Below, in pieces: positions 1-6,966 of a stretch of DNA of 14,669 bases (the stretch's first letter is position 1; each line of letters starts with the position of its first letter). The DNA is from Lachnospiraceae bacterium (GTDB lineage Bacteria; Bacillota; Clostridia; Lachnospirales; Lachnospiraceae). Made by a program: the position numbers and the translations under genes. The stretch covers positions 1-14,669 of the forward strand of contig JAEDFR010000059.1 in NCBI GenBank assembly GCA_016297945.1, written 5' to 3'. The notes below the pieces were generated by a model, which did no database searches, was not told where the DNA came from, and saw only the letters and a program-made list of their open reading frames with translations.

Positions 1-75
1 CGAAAGCATATGATGTATAGAAATTTGTTAGTATTATGAATCAAAATACTATTTCGACTTCCAGTATCATATACA

Positions 76-585
76 TTATGAGTAATCGCCGCAATGTAAA
101 ACCGGAATAGATATATCATCCTGCTTAAGTGTCTTTTTCACATCGATGACACGCTGGTTGCTGCTTCCTTTCCACTGTAGCTTCGGATCTCGTAAATCGA
201 TCATAAATTCGCCATCCACTAAAACATCCACATATTGCATGAGCGGATAATTCATGACATTTTCCCATACATCTCCGGTATACAGCCAGATGGTTTTATC
301 GGGATATTTTTCATGAATTTCCTCCATCAGATTTTTCACATCCAGTCGGTTCGCAGGATGCAAAGGATCTCCGCCGGAAAATGTAATTCCGGAAATATAT
401 GATTTATCAAGCTGTGCAAAGATTTCTTTCTTTGCGGCATCATCAAATAATAGTCCTCCGTTCAAATCCCATGTAATTGGGTTTTGACATTCTTTACAAC
501 AATGATCGCAACCGGAGACCCACAAAACGACACGAAGTCCGTCACCGTTTAGCATATCATCTTTTGTAATGTTATGATAACGCAT
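76..585 (-). CDS. nrdG: Anaerobic ribonucleotide reductase activating enzyme
   Basis: NrdG is a radical SAM iron-sulfur activase. It uses SAM and a reduced [4Fe-4S] cluster to create the glycyl radical on NrdD, and acts in the cytoplasm. The 169-residue protein carries the CX3CX2C cluster motif at C26, C30 and C33 (SGCDHCCKECQNP) and the SAM-binding GGDP motif at residues 71-74. Length fits the family (about 150-180 residues). It is the second gene after nrdD, 18 nt downstream. An AGAGGGG ribosome site directly follows the nrdD stop codon, so the two are surely cotranscribed. Cysteine C29 is an extra, non-motif residue. The stop lies 75 bases from the window edge, where no clear gene is visible. 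Identification is secure from motifs plus the nrdD neighbour. Confidence 0.96.
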   Translation of the reverse strand: MRYHNITKDDMLNGDGLRVVLWVSGCDHCCKECQNPITWDLNGGLLFDDAAKKEIFAQLDKSYISGITFSGGDPLHPANRLDVKNLMEEIHEKYPDKTIWLYTGDVWENVMNYPLMQYVDVLVDGEFMIDLRDPKLQWKGSSNQRVIDVKKTLKQDDISIPVLHCGDYS

Positions 586-603
586 GAATCTTTTTCCCCT
601 CTC

Positions 604-2790
604 TTACATGGATTTCCTTTCTGCAATTTCAGCCATTTTGGCATCACTTAGTCTCGTATCTCCATGTACGCGTGAATAAGCAAGATAACCGTTCATACGG
701 TCAATTTTTGTCAAATTGCGGCTTCCGCATTTCGGGCAGACATCCATCTCAAGCTCCTGATGTCCGCAGTCATCACAATATGCCAAAGACAAATTAACCC
801 CTTCATAAAATCCCATATCCATGGCTCTTCTGATCAAAGTCTTAATTGCTTCCTTGTTGTAATCAATCGGATATTTCACATACTGGATCTTACCGCCGTT
901 TGCCATTTCCCAGAAACGGTATTCCAAATCCTGCTTTTCAATGGGCGTAATATCTTCGCTGACATGACAATGGAAACTGTTACTTACATATTCCTTATCG
1001 GATACGCCTTCTACAATGCCGTATTTTGCCCGGAACTGTTTTACCTGCAGACCGCACAGATTTTCGGCGGGAGTACCGTAGATAGCATATAAATTGCCGT
1101 CTTCTTCTTTGAATTCCTGAACCTTTTTATTGATGTGGTCCAATACTTCCAGTGCAAAAGCACCGTCTTCAACCAGCGATTTTCCGTTGTATAATTCCTG
1201 CAATTCATTAAAAGCCGTAATACCAAAAGATGCGGTTGCTGATTTTAAAATCGGTTTGATTTTGTCATGCAGCTGCAGATTACCGCCCAAAAATCCGCCT
1301 TCACAATAAGCCAACGGATTGGTGGACGCACGCATCTCACCCAAATAAGCATAAGTACGGATATGAAGCTGACGAATCAAATTCAGATAATAGTCAAGCA
1401 CTTCATAAAAATCTTTACTCTCCTGACGAGACTTTGCCAAAATCATGGGCAAGTGTAGAGAAACCGCACCGATATTAAAACGACCGACAAAAATCGGTGT
1501 ATCGTTATCATCCGCCGGATGCATACCGCCTCTTTCATACCATGGTGATAAAAATGCACGACATCCCATGGGTGAGATTACCTTTCCATACTGTTTATAC
1601 ATGCTGGCAATATAGCCCTTTCCGGTCAGACTAAGCCAGTCGGGATACATGGTCTTTGCAGAACATTCCACACCGGCTTCGAAAACATCCTCGAGCTCTT
1701 TACCGGGACCATGAAGATTCTCATCATATAAAAAGACAATTTTAGGGAATAAAACAGGCTTTTTACATTCTTTTTTGCCTTGCCCGTTTTTACGGACATT
1801 TAACATGATAATCGTTCCCATCTTTGCAAATCGTCCGGTTCCGATACCTGCTGTTACGGTAATAAACGGATAGTCTCCACGACTGCTTGCCACCGTATTG
1901 AATTTATATTCCCATCCCTGGAAGCCCTGTTCAAATTCTTTTTCCACATCAGCTAAAGCCTCTGCTTCCGCTTTTTCGCGGTCGATACCAAGACGTACAT
2001 ATTTATCAATTGCTTTTTTATAGGATTTTTCTGCATACGGCTCTAATATTTTATCAACCTCCGGCACGGTAAAACCACCGTACTGCTGACTTGCAGCCGA
2101 AAGAACAATATCACCGATAACATCAAACGCAACATCTAATGTTTTGGGTTCGTTGTACCAGATATTGCCCATTTCAAATCCGCCGGTCAATACATTGGCA
2201 ACATCAAACAGACAACAGTTCATGGTATCACGACGTGCAGACATATCATGTACATAAATATATCCGTCACGGCATGCCTGGATCTCTTCGGTAGTCATAA
2301 AAAATTTCTGATATAATTCCTTGTTAAACTGGTTGAAAATCAAACTACGCTTTGTGGATACCAGCGCACTGTCTGTATTTGCGTTTTCTTTATCACCAAT
2401 ATACATAATGGACTGACTCTTTTTATAGACATCATCCATCATGCGGACAAAATCCTGCTTATAATTACGGTAATCGCGATAACTCTTTGCAACAATCGGT
2501 TTTACCTGTTCCAAAGCACTCTCGACAATATTGTGCATAATCGGGATCGGAATTTCATCCTGCTCCAGTTCATCAACCTTTTCCACTACATAACGACAAA
2601 TTCTGTCCTTTTCTTCATCATTAAATTTAGTTAATGCGCGATATGCACTCTTACCAACGGCATTGATTACCTTTTGGACATTAAAATCTTCTTTACTGCC
2701 ATCTTTCTTTATCATCTTAACAGGTAATTTGGTTTTATAAATAGACCCGTAATCAATGTCATTTGTCTGTTTTAATAATTCTTCACTCAT
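604..2790 (-). CDS. nrdD: Anaerobic (class III) ribonucleoside-triphosphate reductase
   Basis: NrdD reduces ribonucleoside triphosphates to dNTPs under anoxia with a glycyl radical, usually using formate as reductant. The 728-residue protein begins with an ATP-cone allosteric domain (about residues 22-115, with the KKDGSKEDF start). The ten-stranded barrel core follows. Active-site signatures are the NCC motif at 191-193, the thiyl-radical cysteine C410 in PMGCRAFLSPW, and N439 in RFNIGAVSLHLP. The C-terminus has a zinc site from C672, C675, C685 and C688. The radical glycine is G701 in RMNGYLAYSR. All expected catalytic parts are present and the length is normal. The start has a GGGAG site about 10 nt upstream. 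It is the first gene of the nrdD-nrdG operon, behind a strong promoter with NrdR-like sites. The motif roles come from family knowledge. Confidence 0.97.
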   Translation of the reverse strand: MSEELLKQTNDIDYGSIYKTKLPVKMIKKDGSKEDFNVQKVINAVGKSAYRALTKFNDEEKDRICRYVVEKVDELEQDEIPIPIMHNIVESALEQVKPIVAKSYRDYRNYKQDFVRMMDDVYKKSQSIMYIGDKENANTDSALVSTKRSLIFNQFNKELYQKFFMTTEEIQACRDGYIYVHDMSARRDTMNCCLFDVANVLTGGFEMGNIWYNEPKTLDVAFDVIGDIVLSAASQQYGGFTVPEVDKILEPYAEKSYKKAIDKYVRLGIDREKAEAEALADVEKEFEQGFQGWEYKFNTVASSRGDYPFITVTAGIGTGRFAKMGTIIMLNVRKNGQGKKECKKPVLFPKIVFLYDENLHGPGKELEDVFEAGVECSAKTMYPDWLSLTGKGYIASMYKQYGKVISPMGCRAFLSPWYERGGMHPADDNDTPIFVGRFNIGAVSLHLPMILAKSRQESKDFYEVLDYYLNLIRQLHIRTYAYLGEMRASTNPLAYCEGGFLGGNLQLHDKIKPILKSATASFGITAFNELQELYNGKSLVEDGAFALEVLDHINKKVQEFKEEDGNLYAIYGTPAENLCGLQVKQFRAKYGIVEGVSDKEYVSNSFHCHVSEDITPIEKQDLEYRFWEMANGGKIQYVKYPIDYNKEAIKTLIRRAMDMGFYEGVNLSLAYCDDCGHQELEMDVCPKCGSRNLTKIDRMNGYLAYSRVHGDTRLSDAKMAEIAERKSM

Positions 2791-2885
2791 AACCTCATAA
2801 CTCCCTTTTCACAGATTTTTATAATGATCTCACATCTTTTCATTCAATATTCAGTGCCTATCAATGTTTGGTACATAAGCTTTTG

Positions 2886-2932
2886 CACCATAATCTTGTT
2901 TCTCTTCATCGCGCACGCACAATATCTTGTGG
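2886..2932 (-). promoter_or_regulatory. Pair of NrdR-box-like operators upstream of nrdD
   Basis: Two related 16-bp sites lie at 2917-2932 and 2886-2901. They share the core ATCTTGT (plus strand), and the two cores start at 2924 and 2893, exactly 31 bp apart (three helical turns). The first holds the palindrome CACAA-N4-TTGTG. Read on the minus strand it agrees with the published NrdR box (acaCwAtATaTwGtgt) at 13 of 16 positions by my alignment; the second is weaker (about 9 of 16). NrdR represses RNR operons by binding paired boxes spaced by whole helical turns. Relative to the predicted start near 2940, both sites are downstream, so they would act on initiation or as a roadblock. No nrdR gene is in the window. 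Confidence 0.72.
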
Positions 2933-2939
2933 TGCGTGC
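2913..2939 (-). promoter_or_regulatory. Inverted repeat at predicted 5' end of nrdDG mRNA
   Basis: GCACGCAC (2913-2920) and GTGCGTGC (2932-2939) are perfect 8-bp complements around an 11-nt loop that contains most of the stronger NrdR-like site. The predicted transcription start is near 2940, so the mRNA would begin with this GC-rich stem-loop. It may protect the 5' end, or it may simply be the outer part of the operator. The centre (2926) differs slightly from that of the inner CACAA/TTGTG palindrome (2924.5). Confidence 0.5.
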
Positions 2940-2946
2940 AAGTAAA

Positions 2947-2975
2947 AGTATATCGAAAGAAAATAGCAGTGTCAA
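2947..2975 (-). promoter_or_regulatory. Sigma-A promoter of nrdD-nrdG
   Basis: On the minus strand TTGACA (2975-2970) and TATACT (2952-2947) are separated by exactly 17 bp, an almost perfect vegetative promoter. The predicted start is near 2940, giving a leader of about 150 nt before the nrdD start codon. Such a strong core promoter fits a gene held down by a repressor. Confidence 0.82.
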
Positions 2976-2993
2976 CCAAAAGGAGACATTTCT

Positions 2994-3023
2994 ATGCTCA
3001 AAAAAGTATACAAAAAAAAGTAA
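2994..3023 (+). CDS. Possible 9-residue basic peptide ORF
   Basis: An ATG preceded by AAGGAG at 8-nt spacing opens a nine-codon ORF reading MLKKVYKKK, which stops inside the following hairpin. A weak plus-strand promoter-like pair, TTGTGG-N16-TATATC (2927-2954), lies upstream, and the hairpin at 3015-3050 ends in T5 in this direction. Together these could define a short transcript divergent from nrdD. The ORF is so short that a chance ribosome-site match is quite possible. It is listed only because the ribosome site is strong and the surroundings form a self-contained small unit. Confidence 0.2.
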   Translation: MLKKVYKKK

Positions 3024-3050
3024 TGATTTTGTTAAAAATCACTACTTTTT
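3012..3050 (-). terminator. Rho-independent terminator after the aminotransferase gene
   Basis: The arms 3015-3030 and 3035-3050 form a 15-bp stem with one A/C mismatch and a four-base loop (GTTA). On the minus strand the stem is followed by a run of eight T (3019-3012). It sits 16 nt past the aminotransferase stop codon and isolates that gene from the nrd promoter. The plus-strand side also ends in T5, so it may act in both directions. Confidence 0.85.
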
Positions 3051-3065
3051 CATTGACCGAAACGA

Positions 3066-4229
3066 TTAAACCAAAATCCCGTTTTCTTTTACTTTTGAAA
3101 CAGCCTCATTTATGGTTTCAACAGGTAACACCAGTGCAAAACGGACATGCCCTTTTCCTAGCGAGCCGAAACTGCTTCCCGGCGTACACAACACCCCTGT
3201 CTTTTCAAACAGATCTTTTACAAATATCACATCATCCTGATAATTGGGCGGAATTTTTGTCCATGCAAACATCGTTCCTTCACTTCTTTCAAAAGGCCAG
3301 CCAATATTGGTAAATCCGTCACACAATGCATTGCGTCGCTCTTCATAAGCTTTACACTGCTCTTTTACAAAATCATCCGGTCCCGTCAGGGCAGCCACGG
3401 CACCGATTTGTACCGGTAAAAATGTACCGTAGTCAATTTGACTCCGCAATCTTTTAAATGTCTGAACCAATTCCTTATTGCCTACCAAAAAGGATACTCT
3501 GGCACCGGTATAATTATAGGATTTCGAAAGTGAATAAAATTCTGCACCTACTTCCTTTGCTCCTTCATAGGATAAGAAAGATCTTCCTTCTTTGCCATCA
3601 TATACAATATCGGAATATGCATTATCATGTAAAACAATCACATCATATTTCTTCGCCCATGCAATCAATTCATCATAAAACGATGCCGGTGCACATTTGC
3701 AGACCGGATTTAGCGGATATGAAACAACAATACATTTTGCCTTTTTTGCGATTTCTTCATCAATATCTGACAAATTCGGCAGATATCCTTTTTCTTCAAT
3801 CAAATCGTATGTAACAATTTTTGCACCTGCCAAAGACGGACCAAATGTAAATACCGGATATCCCGGATTTGGAACTAAAACAATGTCACCGGGATTGCAT
3901 AATGCAAGAGCGATATGTGCAAATCCTTCCTGTGAGCCATATAAAGATGTGATTTCATCTGCATTCACATCGACATGATATCTTGTCTTAAAACGGGCTT
4001 TTACCGCATCAATCAGCTGTGGGATATCTTTTAAGGAATACTTATAATTTTCGGACTCCATTGCCGCCTTTGAAACAGCTTCCATAATATAATCAGCCGG
4101 TTTAAAATCAGGTGTACCTACAGAAAAATTATAAACCTTTTCTCCTTCTGCTTCCTTATTTGCTTTCATTTCATTTAATACTTGAAAAATACCTTCTTCA
4201 TAATCATTCATTCGATCCGAAAAATTCAT
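3066..4229 (-). CDS. Class I/II pyridoxal-phosphate aminotransferase, LL-DAP aminotransferase-like
   Basis: A fold-type I PLP enzyme that moves amino groups between an amino acid and a 2-oxo acid in the cytoplasm. Numbered from the chosen start, the motifs are GSQEG near 98-102 (PLP phosphate region), N174 in SYPLNP, D202 and Y205 in LHDNAYSD, the Schiff-base lysine K236 in SLSKSYN, and R244. A late VRFALVLP holds the likely substrate-carboxylate arginine. The set resembles the DapL/alanine-methionine group, but substrate cannot be fixed from sequence. SYPLNP has L where the family often has N or S. I chose the ATG at 4229 (387 residues) over one 27 nt upstream. An AAAGAGGT site precedes it by 9 nt, and a TATAAT box at 4259-4264 puts the mRNA start near 4252, past the upstream ATG. 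It is a single-gene unit. Confidence 0.88.
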   Translation of the reverse strand: MNFSDRMNDYEEGIFQVLNEMKANKEAEGEKVYNFSVGTPDFKPADYIMEAVSKAAMESENYKYSLKDIPQLIDAVKARFKTRYHVDVNADEITSLYGSQEGFAHIALALCNPGDIVLVPNPGYPVFTFGPSLAGAKIVTYDLIEEKGYLPNLSDIDEEIAKKAKCIVVSYPLNPVCKCAPASFYDELIAWAKKYDVIVLHDNAYSDIVYDGKEGRSFLSYEGAKEVGAEFYSLSKSYNYTGARVSFLVGNKELVQTFKRLRSQIDYGTFLPVQIGAVAALTGPDDFVKEQCKAYEERRNALCDGFTNIGWPFERSEGTMFAWTKIPPNYQDDVIFVKDLFEKTGVLCTPGSSFGSLGKGHVRFALVLPVETINEAVSKVKENGILV

Positions 4230-4258
4230 TGATATCGTACCTCTTTTCATTTGCATAG

Positions 4259-4264
4259 ATTATA
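4259..4264 (-). promoter_or_regulatory. -10 box of the aminotransferase promoter
   Basis: A perfect TATAAT on the minus strand ends 29 nt before the chosen start codon. The matching -35 position (4282-4287, AGAAAT) is poor, so initiation may need an activator. The 24-bp repeat array begins directly upstream. Confidence 0.6.
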
Positions 4265-4297
4265 CAAATAATTCTGTTATTATTTCTGCATTTATCT

Positions 4298-4465
4298 GGT
4301 TTTTATTTCAACATGTTATCCGTTTTTTATTTCAACATGTTATTCGTTTTCTATTTCAACATGTTATTCGTTTTATTTCAACATATTATCAGTTTTTCGT
4401 CTTTACATATTACCGTTTTTTCATTTATACATATTACCACTTTTCATTTTAACACGTTAAACATT
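4298..4465. repeat. Seven-copy 24-bp tandem repeat with palindromic cores
   Basis: Seven degenerate copies follow each other with core starts at 4310, 4334, 4358, 4380, 4404, 4428 and 4451, so spacings are 24, 24, 22, 24, 24 and 23. Each core is an 8-bp near or perfect palindrome: AACATGTT three times, AACATATT, TACATATT twice, then AACACGTT. They are joined by T-rich linkers (TTTTATTTC). The three copies nearest the aminotransferase promoter are almost identical, and divergence grows with distance. The array occupies roughly -45 to -215 relative to the predicted start. It could be a multi-site operator or a minisatellite. This array, the promoter and the hairpin at 4496 account for the whole gene-free stretch 4230-4534. 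Confidence 0.85.
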
Positions 4466-4495
4466 TTTCAAATTATAATAAGCATGACATTAATA

Positions 4496-4518
4496 AAGGA
4501 CGCTGTGTCTGCGTCCTT
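4496..4518 (-). terminator. Hairpin at the end of the pnp-rnhA operon
   Basis: AAGGACGC (4496-4503) and GCGTCCTT (4511-4518) form a perfect 8-bp GC-rich stem with a seven-base loop, 16 nt past the stop of the small membrane-protein gene. The minus-strand tail (TTTATTAATG counting the last stem bases) is only modestly T-rich. It is probably the operon terminator, though a leaky one. Confidence 0.6.
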
Positions 4519-4534
4519 AAGTGTTATTTAAGTG

Positions 4535-4714
4535 TTACGATTCTGCAATTTCATTTTGCTCTGTTGCCGCTTCACTTTGCAGTGCTAATTTTGCATCTTT
4601 CTTTTTACGCATCGTGATACCGATTGCAATCGCGATTGCACAAAGAACTACAACAATAGCAAAAACCAATACATATGATAAAAAAGAATTTACAAATAAA
4701 ATCAGATTGTTCAT
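4535..4714 (-). CDS. Small single-pass membrane protein, unknown function
   Basis: The protein has 59 residues from the chosen start. It has a short N-terminal segment (MNNLILFVNSFLSY), one strongly hydrophobic helix at about residues 14-34, a basic stop-transfer patch (RKKKDAK, about 36-42) and a polar, Glu/Gln-rich tail. This predicts the tail in the cytoplasm and the N-terminus outside. The ATG at 4714 is preferred over one 24 nt upstream because AAGGAG lies six bases before it, and because the helix then starts close to the N-terminus. It lies 51 nt after rnhA and before the operon hairpin, so it is probably the last gene of the operon. I do not recognise a named family. It could be a small membrane adaptor, but nothing in the sequence shows a function. 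Confidence 0.72.
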   Translation of the reverse strand: MNNLILFVNSFLSYVLVFAIVVVLCAIAIAIGITMRKKKDAKLALQSEAATEQNEIAES

Positions 4715-4765
4715 ATAAATCTCCTTAAGTTTGTCCAATTCATCTTTTAATGACTACCCAATATT

Positions 4766-5245
4766 TTACAACGACTCTACGCAATCGTCAAGCAAATTGC
4801 CACCATCCGCAGCTGTAGTAGCAAGTGTATCACATCTTTCGTTTTCCGGATGTCCATCATGCCCTTTCACCCAATGAAAAGTCACAGTATGCTGCTCTTT
4901 TACTCTCAAAAGCCGTTTCCATAAATCAATATTTTTAACCGCCTTCTTCTGGCTGTTTTTCCAGTTGTTCTTTAACCACGAATCAATCCAATGCTGATTG
5001 AATGCGTCGATGACATATTTGGAATCAGAATATAAATCAACCTCACAAGGACGATTTAATGCTTCCAGTCCGATGATGACAGCCATTAATTCCATCCGGT
5101 TATTGGTCGTTTTCTTGTATCCGGCCGAAAACTCTCTTTCATGAAGCTTTCCTGTCGGATCTACGTATTGTAAAATGGTTCCATATCCACCAGGACCATC
5201 CGGATTTCCTCTTGCTGCTCCATCCGTGTAAATTGTTACTCGCAT
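4766..5245 (-). CDS. rnhA: Ribonuclease HI
   Basis: RNase HI cuts the RNA strand of RNA-DNA hybrids with two metal ions, removing primers, R-loops and related hybrids. The 159-residue protein matches E. coli RNase HI in length. It shows the DEDD set: D8 in IYTDGAARGN, E52 in NNRMEL, D74 in LYSDSKYVID and D139 in ENERCDTLA. The flexible-loop histidine is H129 in KGHDGHPENE. A Trp/Lys-rich basic protrusion (about 85-105, HWIDSWLKNNWKN) is present, which many bacterial short forms lack. The start ATG overlaps the end of the upstream MutS-like gene by 10 nt and uses a GGGAG site inside that gene, which implies translational coupling. Confidence 0.95.
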   Translation of the reverse strand: MRVTIYTDGAARGNPDGPGGYGTILQYVDPTGKLHEREFSAGYKKTTNNRMELMAVIIGLEALNRPCEVDLYSDSKYVIDAFNQHWIDSWLKNNWKNSQKKAVKNIDLWKRLLRVKEQHTVTFHWVKGHDGHPENERCDTLATTAADGGNLLDDCVESL

Positions 5246-6939
5246 GCTAATTCTCCCGCTAAAGCATTGGCTTTTTTCGTAATTTCTTCATCAAAGCCAA
5301 ATGCTTCCAATAATTTAATTGCATTTCTACCTTTTGAAGGACCCTTTGTAAGTATATATGGAAATGATATTGTCTTGTCAACTATGGTTTCCTCAAAATG
5401 ATAGTTATCATATATTTCCTGTAAATAAATCGTCAGTTCCCGATCATGAGTCGCCGCAAAACATAATACCCGTTCTTTACTGAGTGCCTTTAATAATTCT
5501 GTACTGGCACCAATTCTTTCCGCCGTATTCGTTCCTCTTAAAACCTCATCAATCGTACATAAAATCGGAATCGTTGAAGTCTTAGCTGCATCAAAAATAC
5601 GTTTCATGGATTTAATTTCAACAATAAAATAACTGTCGCCTTCTTTTATACTATCCCGTAATGCCATGGAGGAATAAATCCGAAAGAACGAGCTGTTATA
5701 TTCATCCGCACAGACGGTATGAATCGATTGTGCCAAAAGTGCATTGCAGGCGACCGTTTTTAAAAATGTTGATTTACCGGATGCATTCGATCCGGTCAAC
5801 AGCATGCAGTTATTTTGATGAACATTATTTTTTACGGCATCTGGAATCAATGGATGAAAGATTTGTTTTGCATCATACTGTGGTTTGTCATCTTCATTCT
5901 CAAACGTCGGAATACAATAGGTTGATATCGCATTCCGATAATAAACAACACTGATACAGGCCTCTATTTCACCCATAATTTCCATCAGTTCAATAATATG
6001 CTCTCTTTTATCTTTCACGATATGAATCATGGAATAAAATTTCATCATATCAAAATGAAAAATCATTTTAAAATAGGTCATAATGAGTTGACCAATATCT
6101 CCTGCACCGGTTGTCGCCCCCTGATCCAATGCCAACGCCGAACCTCGCATAAATGATTGAAATATCTTTTTGCATTCCTTAATCAGATTCAGTTCATCCT
6201 GAAACTCTTCATGAAAAGAAGCCGGCAAAGCATGAAGGGAATCGGTTGCCTTCAATATCCGCACAAAGTAAGCCACGCTTTCAAAATAGGGCTCAATCTT
6301 GGCTTTTTTCGTAAAATATTGAAATCCATGATAAATCATAAATGCAATGGAAACGTAAATACACATCGTATTAACGAAAATTCCTAGTAATAGTGTTGCA
6401 ACGATAACAAAATCAATCACCCAATCCGAAATGCACCGGCTGTTTTCCAATACATCTAAAAAATCAAAATACTGATAAATCGTATATTTCCCTGTTTTAC
6501 CAACCTTTGACATAATCAGCTGATACTTCACGCATTCATCTTTATGCTTCTGTAAATAATCATAATGTTTCTCTCTTTTTACTAATTGCGAATCAGAGAG
6601 TTCCGGAATGCGAAGCCAACGATACAATGCATCTTCTCCAACCGATGAAACCGCATAATCCATTGACTGAAATATGCGATCCATATCCAAATCGTTCCAT
6701 GTAATATCATCAATCACAAACAAATCATCAGTTTGATTGCTGTGTTGTTTACGATATTCAACGCTTTGCATTAAAGTTGAAAAGCGATTATCCGGATAAT
6801 TCTTATTCGGATAATTTCCAAAAAGTTCTTTTCTTTTCTTGTACAGCCAAATTTTACTCTTATGCTCTTCGATTTTCCCATATATAAATATAAAAAGCAC
6901 AATTATAAATGCTACGGCAAAAAATGCAATATATTCCAA
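5236..6939 (-). CDS. Membrane-anchored MutS-family ATPase
   Basis: The 567-residue protein has a MutS-type ATPase at its C-terminus: Walker A GSNASGKST (383-391), Walker B CTIDEVLRG with D464 and E465, and H498 in ATHDRE. The middle part (about 80-340) looks like the MutS lever/core region. There is no N-terminal mismatch-recognition domain, no endonuclease Smr domain, and no room for either. It has hydrophobic helices at 1-20 and a probable pair at about 172-205, so it should be fixed to the membrane with the ATPase inside the cell. This is not MutS or MutS2 proper; related MutS-like membrane ATPases in Firmicutes are poorly understood. The start is a TTG, because a stop codon lies three codons upstream and the first ATG would remove the first helix; its ribosome site (GTAGAGAT) is weak. 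It follows the deaminase by 27 nt and overlaps rnhA. Confidence 0.85.
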   Translation of the reverse strand: MEYIAFFAVAFIIVLFIFIYGKIEEHKSKIWLYKKRKELFGNYPNKNYPDNRFSTLMQSVEYRKQHSNQTDDLFVIDDITWNDLDMDRIFQSMDYAVSSVGEDALYRWLRIPELSDSQLVKREKHYDYLQKHKDECVKYQLIMSKVGKTGKYTIYQYFDFLDVLENSRCISDWVIDFVIVATLLLGIFVNTMCIYVSIAFMIYHGFQYFTKKAKIEPYFESVAYFVRILKATDSLHALPASFHEEFQDELNLIKECKKIFQSFMRGSALALDQGATTGAGDIGQLIMTYFKMIFHFDMMKFYSMIHIVKDKREHIIELMEIMGEIEACISVVYYRNAISTYCIPTFENEDDKPQYDAKQIFHPLIPDAVKNNVHQNNCMLLTGSNASGKSTFLKTVACNALLAQSIHTVCADEYNSSFFRIYSSMALRDSIKEGDSYFIVEIKSMKRIFDAAKTSTIPILCTIDEVLRGTNTAERIGASTELLKALSKERVLCFAATHDRELTIYLQEIYDNYHFEETIVDKTISFPYILTKGPSKGRNAIKLLEAFGFDEEITKKANALAGELACE

Positions 6940-6966
6940 AATTAATTATCTCTACTTTCTGTTTAA

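Noticed and set aside
29..51. AT-only stem TAGTATT/AATACTA after nrdG as a terminator
   Set aside because: Seven A/T-rich pairs with a nine-base loop and no T-run on the minus strand; too weak to call.
2824..3313. Plus-strand ORFs across the nrdD upstream region
   Set aside because: They run through the nrd promoter, operators and the terminator, and the longer one runs into the aminotransferase on the other strand; no ribosome site or recognisable domain.
4313..4531. Plus-strand 72-codon ORF with octapeptide repeats (MLFVFYFN type)
   Set aside because: It is the direct translation of the 24-bp repeats (24 bp = eight codons). It has no ribosome site, and the reading is explained by the array.
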